A DNA stretch of 64,000 bases. Origin: CBDESN01 sp965242495 (GTDB lineage: Bacteria > Pseudomonadota > Alphaproteobacteria > MPNO01). The notes beneath the pieces were generated by a model that saw only the letters and a program-made list of their open reading frames with translations, made no database searches and was not told the DNA's origin. This document shows, piece by piece, positions 58,649 to 64,000 of this stretch. Within the stretch, counting starts at the first letter, position 1; each line of letters opens with the position of its first letter. The stretch is taken from contig OZ251446.1 of NCBI GenBank assembly GCA_965242495.1, forward strand, positions 3,658,001-3,722,000, given 5' to 3'. Position numbers and translations under genes: made by a program.

Positions 58649-59710
58649 ATGACCCATGTGCTTGGCGGCGCGTTCGTCCCGCACGCGCCGCAATTCTTCA
58701 CCCTGCCCGAGACCGAGGACATGGCGGTCGTCGAGCGCGTGCGCGCCGCGGCCGCAGAGATCGGCGCGAAGCTCGCCGCGCTCGAGCCCGACGTGTGGAT
58801 CGTCGCCGCCAACGACCACGTGAACCAGTTCTTCCTCCACTGCACCCCCGCCTTCGCCATCCATATGGGCGCCGAGGCGGGCGGGTCGCTGGCCGGGCGC
58901 GAGTTCCGCTACACGGTGGCCAGCGACGTGGCCTATCGGCTGATCCGCGCCCTCCAGGCCGAGGGGTTCGACCCCGCCTTCACCAGCAGCGCCGACCTCG
59001 ACTACGCGTTCGGCATCCCGCTGACCCATCTCGGGGTAGCGGCCCCGATCGTTCCCCTCTACGTCAACGCCTACGTTCCGCCGCAGCCGACGATGGAGCG
59101 CTGCTACGCGCTGGGCCAGGCGCTGGCGCGCGGTCTGGCGGCGATCGACGTGCGCGCGGTGGTGATCGCGAGCGGCGGCATGTCGCATTTCCCCGGCACG
59201 GACCGCTACGCCGAGCCCGACCTCGCCTTCGACCGCGCTTTGCTCGAGCCGCTGCGCCGGGGCCAGCTGCGCGCCCTGCTGGCGCTCGACGAGAAGCGGC
59301 TGGACGATACGGGGAACGTCGAGCTGCGCTCCTGGGCGATCGGCGCCGGCGCGCTGGGCGAACGCGCGCCCGATCTGGCGCAGCTCGATCCGAGCTGGCA
59401 CCACGTCTACGGCACGCTCGGCTGGTACGGCCCGCCCGAGGCGGTCGACGAGGCGCCCCACTACCCGCCGATCCGCCCCGAGCGCGTCGCCCTGACCCGC
59501 GCCCTGCACCTGCTGGCGAACGACGCCGCCGAGCGGGGGCGCTACCTCGCCGACCCGCAGGGCTACGCCGCCCGCGCCGGGCTGCGGGGCGCAGAGGCGG
59601 CGGCGCTGGCCGGGCTGGACATGGACGACATGCGGACGCTGGGCGTCCACCCCATGGCGCCGTTCCTGGCGCGGATGCAGATCGACGCCGACCGCCGCCG
59701 CGCCGGCTGA
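58649..59710 (+). CDS. Extradiol ring-cleavage dioxygenase, LigB domain fused to LigA-like domain
   Basis: A 353-residue type-II extradiol dioxygenase. The N-terminal LigB part has GGAFVPHAPQFF (7-18, iron His), AANDHVNQFFLH (about 52-63) and IASGGMSHFPGTDRY (about 172-186, catalytic His). The last 90 residues (RYLADPQGYAARAGLRGAE to LGVHPMAPFL) are a LigA-type small-subunit domain, so the two normally separate subunits are fused. It would cleave a catechol such as a protocatechuate or gallate derivative next to its hydroxyls. ATG 58649. Confidence 0.93.
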   Translation: MTHVLGGAFVPHAPQFFTLPETEDMAVVERVRAAAAEIGAKLAALEPDVWIVAANDHVNQFFLHCTPAFAIHMGAEAGGSLAGREFRYTVASDVAYRLIRALQAEGFDPAFTSSADLDYAFGIPLTHLGVAAPIVPLYVNAYVPPQPTMERCYALGQALARGLAAIDVRAVVIASGGMSHFPGTDRYAEPDLAFDRALLEPLRRGQLRALLALDEKRLDDTGNVELRSWAIGAGALGERAPDLAQLDPSWHHVYGTLGWYGPPEAVDEAPHYPPIRPERVALTRALHLLANDAAERGRYLADPQGYAARAGLRGAEAAALAGLDMDDMRTLGVHPMAPFLARMQIDADRRRAG

Positions 59711-59757
59711 AAGTCCGTCCGGGAATCGCATTCATCCATGAAAGCCGCCCCCCGGCC

Positions 59758-59827
59758 CGACCGGAGGAATGACGAGGGTGCTGTGACGATGGCTCCGGGA
59801 AGGCCGTCGGCTCGAGGCGGATACGCC
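59758..59827. repeat. Degenerate REP copy
   Basis: A half-A box (GGAATGAC, 59766-59773) and a B box (GAAGGCCGTCGGCTCGAGGC plus GGATACGCC, 59799-59827) lie between the LigAB-type gene and the convergent beta subunit. No full palindrome is present here. Confidence 0.6.
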
Positions 59828-59848
59828 AAGGACCCGTCCGCGCCCGCC

Positions 59849-60349
59849 TCAGACCGGGAAGACCAGGCAGTTGTCGATGACGACGGTGTCGTAGACGCAG
59901 ACCCGCTCCTCGATCAGGAGCGAATCCTCCCGGCGCCGGAACCGGTCGTAATACTTGCCCACCTGGTGCAGGCGGCTCGGCTCGTCCACCCTCGTCTCCA
60001 GCAGGAGGTAGCTGGCCTCCGCCCGCAGGCGGGGGCCGTCGATCGACAGGACGCGGGTGTTGGAGACGCGGAGCTGCAGATAGCGCGGCGCATACATTTC
60101 GGTGTGCATCAGGGCGTAGGCGCGGTCGCGCAGCATCCCCTTGCCCTCGCAATAGATCAGGCCGAGCGGCAGATCCGACTCCGCATTGTCGCGCGCCACG
60201 ACGCGATAGGTCGCGTCGTCGGTGAAGAAATCGGGCCAGCGCTCGATCTCGCCGCGCTCGATCCCCGCGGCGTAGGCGTAGTGGAACTCCTCCACCTCCC
60301 AGCGCGCTTCGCGCAGGGCGGCGCGGTCGGCGGCGGCGGCGGTCGGCAT
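59849..60349 (-). CDS. Aromatic-ring-hydroxylating dioxygenase, beta subunit (copy 2)
   Basis: A 166-residue NTF2-like small subunit: LREARWEVEEFHYAYAAGIE (about 11-30), WPDFFTDDATYRVVARDN, RVSNTRVLSIDG and DSLLIEERVCVYDTVVIDNC at the end. It pairs with the alpha subunit 8 bp upstream in one operon. It differs clearly in sequence from the copy at 43898-44389, so the two serve different alpha subunits or are old duplicates. Confidence 0.92.
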   Translation of the reverse strand: MPTAAAADRAALREARWEVEEFHYAYAAGIERGEIERWPDFFTDDATYRVVARDNAESDLPLGLIYCEGKGMLRDRAYALMHTEMYAPRYLQLRVSNTRVLSIDGPRLRAEASYLLLETRVDEPSRLHQVGKYYDRFRRREDSLLIEERVCVYDTVVIDNCLVFPV

Positions 60350-60357
60350 GGCGCGCG

Positions 60358-61626
60358 TCAGAACTCCATCACGCGGCGGTAATACCGGTGCATCGCGCGG
60401 ATCGACCGCTCGGTGATGATGGTGTCGACGGGTTCGTCGTCCTCGCCCAACGCCGCCAGCCCGACGCGCGGCGCCGACTTCCGCAGCCCTTCCTGGACGA
60501 ACTTCAACGCCTCGTTGTCCTCGATGCCGAGAAAACCGCCGGGGCCGAAGATGTTGTTCTGGCGCAGCCGGTGGCGCGTCATCTCGTCGTCGTCGGAGGC
60601 GCGGCCGAAAACCGCCCAGACCATCATCAACTCGTCCGGCCCGCGCGGCACGATCAGGCGGGAGTTGAGGATGTTGGTCTGACGCAGGACGCTCATGTTG
60701 GGCCAGATGGTCAACGCCGCCCCCGACCAGGGCGAATCGAACTCGCGGACGAAATCGAGCACCCGCGGGTCGTTGAGCTCCATCGCCTGATGGAAGGCCT
60801 GCATGTCGGCCCGGTCCTCGGCGCTCACCTCGGGGCGTCCCGCCGGCCGCCGCGACAGCAGCCCGCCATGGCGGCCGGTGGCGTCGGTGATGATGTTGGA
60901 CTCGTTGCTGGTCACGAACAGCCCGAAGGTCGTGAGATAGGTGTGCAGCAGGGTCGCGTGGTACGGATCCTTCAGATTCTCCAGATAGAGCTTCCAGTTG
61001 CCGGGCAGGATGTTGCGGTGGATGCCGAGGAGCCGCATCTCGCCGCCGTCGAAGATGGTGTCGAACTGGGCCAGGATCTCGGGACCGAGATACTCCTCGA
61101 ACGGCTCGATCTCGTCGGCCGCGGTGGCGAAGATGGCCCCGCGGCGGCTGGTGACGGCGAACCGGCGCAGGTTGTGCTCGGCCAGGCGGAAGCCGGGCGG
61201 CAGCCCGCCCTTGCCCTTGACGCCGCGGCGGAACGGCACCGCCGCAAGGTCGCCGCGAAGGTCGTAGGTCCAGTTGTGATAGGGGCAGACGAATCGTTCC
61301 GTGTTGCCCCGGTAGCTGCGGCAGAACTCGGCCCCGCGATGGGCGCAGCGGTTCTCGAAGACGTGGACCGCGCCGTCCGGGTCGCGGGCCGCGACCACCG
61401 GCGCGGACCCGACGAAGGAGCGGATGTAGTCGCCGGGCCGGGGCAGTTCGCAGTCCAGGCCGACGAAATTCCAGTGGCGGCCGAAGAAGATGCGCTCCTG
61501 CTCGCGCTCGTAGACGTGGGGGTCGGTATAGATCCAGTCGGGGACCTCGCGCTCGTCCGCCGGCCAGCGGCGGGCCTCGCCCCCGGCCCGCGAGTCGCCC
61601 GATCCGAAGCTGTGAAACGTATCCAC
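60358..61626 (-). CDS. Aromatic-ring-hydroxylating dioxygenase, alpha subunit
   Basis: Catalytic large subunit of 422 residues. The Rieske site is CAHRGAEFCR (about C87, H89) and CPYHNWTYDLRGDL (about C107, H110). The mononuclear iron site is ENLKDPYHATLLHTYL (D and two His, about 219-234). The layout resembles anthranilate, salicylate or terephthalate oxygenase large subunits. GTG 61626 has a GGGAGG Shine-Dalgarno and starts VDTFHSFGS; the frame further upstream is repeat DNA. It dihydroxylates an aromatic carboxylate; electrons probably come from the reductase at 41820-42827. Confidence 0.93.
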   Translation of the reverse strand: MDTFHSFGSGDSRAGGEARRWPADEREVPDWIYTDPHVYEREQERIFFGRHWNFVGLDCELPRPGDYIRSFVGSAPVVAARDPDGAVHVFENRCAHRGAEFCRSYRGNTERFVCPYHNWTYDLRGDLAAVPFRRGVKGKGGLPPGFRLAEHNLRRFAVTSRRGAIFATAADEIEPFEEYLGPEILAQFDTIFDGGEMRLLGIHRNILPGNWKLYLENLKDPYHATLLHTYLTTFGLFVTSNESNIITDATGRHGGLLSRRPAGRPEVSAEDRADMQAFHQAMELNDPRVLDFVREFDSPWSGAALTIWPNMSVLRQTNILNSRLIVPRGPDELMMVWAVFGRASDDDEMTRHRLRQNNIFGPGGFLGIEDNEALKFVQEGLRKSAPRVGLAALGEDDEPVDTIITERSIRAMHRYYRRVMEF

Positions 61627-61726
61627 CTGCGGCCTCCCGGTGGCGGTCGCCCCAGTATCCGCCGCCCCCGCCGCCCCGACAACCCTTCTTTTCGCAGCGC
61701 GGGCGCGCAGGCGCCCCGGCCCCGCC

Positions 61727-62300
61727 CGGGGGAATGACGGAGGGGGGCGTATCCGCCTCGAGCCGTCGTCACAGCCCTCCACGGAACCAGGAAACGGGAT
61801 GCGAAACACCCCCTCCGTCATTCCCGCGAAAGCGGGAATCCAGGGCCGGCGAGGACGGGGCCTTGGCGTCCGCCCCGAGCCGACGTCACGGCCCCCCACG
61901 GAGGCAGGAAACGGGATGTGGATTCCCGCTTTCGCGGGAATGACGAAGGGGGGGCGTATCCGCCTCGAACCGACGGCCTTCCTGAGGCGTCGGCGCATCT
62001 CCCCTTCGTCCCCACGGAAGCAGGAAGCGGGATACGAATATGGATTCCCGCTTTCGAGTGTGTGAAGAAACCCTTGGCGTATCCGCCTCGAGCCGATGGC
62101 CTCCCTGGGACCGTCATTGCAACCCCCCTCGTCATTCCCGCGAAAGCGGGAATCCAGGGCGGGGAAGGACGGGTCCTTGGGCGTGCCTCGAGCCGACGCC
62201 ACAGGCCCCCTCGTCTCCACGGAGGCGGGAGACGGGATCCGAACATGGATTCCCGCTTTCGCGGGAATGACGGATGGTTGGCGTATCCGCCTCGACCGCC
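61727..62300. repeat. Large REP-like mosaic (five A boxes, several B and C boxes)
   Basis: A boxes ATTCCCGC(TTTC/GAAA)GCGGGAAT type at 61820-61839, 61922-61941, 62134-62153 and 62249-62268, plus a variant at 62044-62069 that continues into AGTGTGTGAAGAAA. B boxes (GGCGTATCCGCCTCGAGCC type) at about 61747, 61953, 62076 and 62280. C boxes (CCACGGAAGCAGGAAACGGG type) at about 61779, 61897, 62012 and 62217. Units repeat in the order C-A-B with alternating A orientation at about 100-120-bp spacing. The stretch holds no gene and separates the catabolic cluster from the DUF4167 gene. Confidence 0.85.
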
Positions 62301-62314
62301 GCCCCCGCCCCGGC

Positions 62315-62731
62315 TCAGGCGGAGGCGGGGCCGGCGTCTTCCGTATCGGGTTGCGGGGCGGAGGCGGGATCCGGCGCCGGGGCGGGCTCGTCTCCGCCTC
62401 CCGCGGCGCGGCGCAGCTCGCCGTCCGGCTCGCCCGGCCGGTCGCGGCGCACGGGATGGGCGTGCGCCCCGCGGTCCTCGGAGCCCTCGCCGTTCGCCGT
62501 CATGATCCGGTAATAGTGCTCGGCGTGCTGGAAGTAGCTCTCGGCGGCGACGCGGTCGCCGGCCGACGTGGCGTCCCTGGCCAGGGCCAGATACTTCTCG
62601 ACCACCTGCTGCGCGTTGCCGCGCACCTTGACCTCGGGTCCGTTGCTCTCGAACGTATGCGACCTCGGGTTGGGGGGTCTGCGGCCGTTCCCCCGCCCCC
62701 GCAGGCGCCTCGGGTTGGGTCCTTGTCTCAT
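62315..62731 (-). CDS. DUF4167 domain protein
   Basis: A 138-residue alphaproteobacterial protein with a basic N-terminus (RRLRGRGNGRRPPNPRSHTF, as GRGNGRRPPNPRSHTF, about 11-26) and the conserved DUF4167 core VRGNAQQVVEKYLALARDA (36-54) and AAESYFQHAEHYYRI (about 62-76), then a proline- and alanine-rich acidic tail. RNA binding is suggested by the basic start but unproven. The usual neighbour of prmC and prfA in Alphaproteobacteria, as here. Confidence 0.93.
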   Translation of the reverse strand: MRQGPNPRRLRGRGNGRRPPNPRSHTFESNGPEVKVRGNAQQVVEKYLALARDATSAGDRVAAESYFQHAEHYYRIMTANGEGSEDRGAHAHPVRRDRPGEPDGELRRAAGGGDEPAPAPDPASAPQPDTEDAGPASA

Positions 62732-62809
62732 GGGTCCTCGTTTTCCGTTGCTACCGCCGGTCGTCCTTTCGCCGGAGCCGATCCGCCCGCGGGGCCGCGA
62801 CCGGCCCTC

Positions 62810-63685
62810 TCACCGTCCCCGGCCGGGCCGGGACCGCCGCAAGATCAGACAACGCGGAACGCCGGCAAGATCGTTGCGCAAACCCGCCCTGTCAAGACCC
62901 GCCTCGGCCATGATGCGCGCCGCCGCCGGGGCCTGGCCGGCGCCGATCTCGACCGCCGCGGTCCCGCGCGCGGCGAGCCGGCGCGCGATCGCCGGCGCCA
63001 GGGCGCGAAAGGCGGCGAGACCGTCCGCCCCGCCGTCGAGGGCGATGCGCGGCTCGAACCGGGCCACTTCGGGGGCGAGCGCGGCGATGCCGCCCGACGG
63101 CAGATAGGGCGGGTTGGCGACGACCAGATCGAACGCGCCGCCGACGCAGGAATCCCAATCGCCGACGACGAACCGGGCGCGGGCGGCGAGACCGAGGGCG
63201 CGGGCGTTCCCGCGCGCCGTCGCCGCCGCCCGCGCGTCGACGTCGACGCCGACGCCGCAGGCGGCGGGCAGTTCGCGCAACAGCGCCAGCAGGAGGCAGC
63301 CGCTCCCGGTCCCGAGGTCGAGCAGGCGAAGCGGCGCGCGCCGGTCGTCCACGCGCCGCAGCGCCGCTTCGATCAGGGTCTCGCTGTCGGGCCGCGGATC
63401 GAGGACGTGGCGTCCGACCCGGAAGCGCAGGCTCCAGAACTCCCGATACCCCAGGAGGTGGGCCATCGGCTCGCGCGCCGCGCGCCGCGCCAGCAGGCGG
63501 TCGAACGAGTCGCGCGCAGCTTCGCCGAGCGGGCGTTCGGGCCAGCCGATCAGGGTCTCCTGCCCGACCCCGGCGGCGTGGGCGAGAAGCAGCCGCGCCT
63601 CGCGCCGCGCAGCCGGCGCCCCCGCGGCGCGCAGCCGGCGGGCGCCCCGGTCGAGCGCCGCCCCGACCGACGGCCCGCCGGTCAC
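62810..63685 (-). CDS. prmC: Release factor glutamine methyltransferase
   Basis: SAM-dependent enzyme that N5-methylates the GGQ glutamine of release factors. It has the helical N-terminal domain, YREFWSLRFRVGRHVLDPRPDSE, LLDLGTGSGCLLLALL (motif I, about 119-134) and the catalytic VVANPPYLPSGG (NPPY, about 187-198). GTG 63685 overlaps the prfA stop by 4 bp; 291 residues, normal. Confidence 0.96.
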   Translation of the reverse strand: MTGGPSVGAALDRGARRLRAAGAPAARREARLLLAHAAGVGQETLIGWPERPLGEAARDSFDRLLARRAAREPMAHLLGYREFWSLRFRVGRHVLDPRPDSETLIEAALRRVDDRRAPLRLLDLGTGSGCLLLALLRELPAACGVGVDVDARAAATARGNARALGLAARARFVVGDWDSCVGGAFDLVVANPPYLPSGGIAALAPEVARFEPRIALDGGADGLAAFRALAPAIARRLAARGTAAVEIGAGQAPAAARIMAEAGLDRAGLRNDLAGVPRCLILRRSRPGRGR

Positions 63686-64000
63686 GTCGCCTCGGCGAGC
63701 CGGCTCGCCCGGTCGTCGGCGGCCAGGGCGTCGATCAGCTCGTCGAGCGCCTCGCCGGCGAGCACTCGGTCGAGCTTGTGCAACGTCAGCCCGATCCGAT
63801 GGTCGGTGACGCGGCCCTGGGGGAAGTTGTAGGTGCGGATGCGCTCCGACCGGTCGCCGCTGCCGACCTGGCTGCGGCGGGCGGCGGCGCGCTCGGCGGC
63901 CTTGGCGGCGCGCTGGGCTTCGTAGAGCCGCGCCCGCAGGACCTTCATCGCCTTGGCGCGGTTCTTGTGCTGCGACTTCTCGTCCTGTTGCGAGACGACG
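63682..64000 (-). CDS. prfA: Peptide chain release factor 1, C-terminal 105 residues (runs off right edge)
   Basis: The open frame enters from the right with VVSQQDEKSQHKNRAKAMK, the conserved stretch just after the GGQ loop of RF1. RSERIRTYNFPQGRVTDHRI and LTLHKLDRVLAG follow to the stop at 63682. The start and the GGQ motif lie outside the window. It overlaps prmC, whose product modifies it. Confidence 0.97.
   Translation of the reverse strand, partial: VVSQQDEKSQHKNRAKAMKVLRARLYEAQRAAKAAERAAARRSQVGSGDRSERIRTYNFPQGRVTDHRIGLTLHKLDRVLAGEALDELIDALAADDRASRLAEAT

Noticed and set aside
62096..63832. 578-codon plus-strand open frame through the REP mosaic and prmC
   Set aside because: It begins in repeat DNA and is antisense to DUF4167, prmC and prfA, which are clear.

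Overview
The window is GC-rich, roughly 70% by eye, with the gene sets and gene order of an alphaproteobacterium, probably Rhodospirillales-like. The evidence is the xseB-ispA-dxs-tlyA block, the aroC/fabI/pdxH neighbourhood and a DUF4167-prmC-prfA block at the right edge. Genes are tightly packed, often with 1-8 bp stop/start overlaps and many GTG or TTG starts. I found no tRNA, rRNA, CRISPR array or intact transposase, and no hairpin followed by a T-run. The only recognisable transcription regulator is one Crp/Fnr protein.

Layout. 1-1.65 kb: N-terminal part of a DUF1156-type DNA methyltransferase that runs off the left edge, a truncated HEPN-like gene, then repeat-bearing non-coding DNA. 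1.65-7 kb: bioB-bioA, a MetE-like methyltransferase, and a divergent PaaK-like ligase with a DOPA-dioxygenase-like protein. 7-10 kb: quinol NO reductase and a Crp/Fnr regulator, with an NnrR-type palindrome between them. 10.2-16.8 kb: an accessory island of a DNA methyltransferase, an AAA ATPase carrying 13 near-identical TPR-like repeats and a second AAA ATPase, with two consensus sigma-70 promoters. 16.8-28 kb: acyl-CoA ligases, exonuclease, amidohydrolase, CoA-transferase, Nudix hydrolase, acyl-CoA dehydrogenase, TPR protein and two VanA-like Rieske oxygenases, ending in a MITE-like remnant. 28-37.9 kb: housekeeping genes (HDAC-like, xseB, ispA, dxs, tlyA, aroC, fabI, lipoprotein, pdxH, VOC, erpA, xthA). 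37.9-62 kb: UbiD-like decarboxylase and a broad aromatic-acid catabolic region (ring-hydroxylating oxygenase alpha, two beta subunits, reductase, LigAB-type extradiol dioxygenase, decarboxylase, dienelactone hydrolase, CoA ligase, enoyl-CoA hydratase, TRAP transporter). It is interrupted at 44.6-49.4 kb by a Type IIG-like restriction-modification gene, an orphan HigA and repeats. 62.3-64 kb: DUF4167, prmC, prfA.

How it fits together. The catabolic genes suggest uptake of an aromatic or other organic acid by TRAP, ring dihydroxylation (Rieske alpha/beta plus reductase), meta-cleavage (LigAB-type), then decarboxylation and hydrolysis. The substrate cannot be read from sequence. The most interesting accessory material is the ATPase/TPR/methyltransferase island. 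It has a perfect 22-bp inverted repeat lying over a consensus promoter, a possible leaderless 37-codon ORF ahead of the methyltransferase, and a recently amplified repeat array. This looks like a mobile or defence-type module that I cannot match to a named system. A mosaic family of short palindromic repeats (ATTCCCGC..GCGGGAAT) marks four intergenic sites, three of them beside broken or accessory genes.
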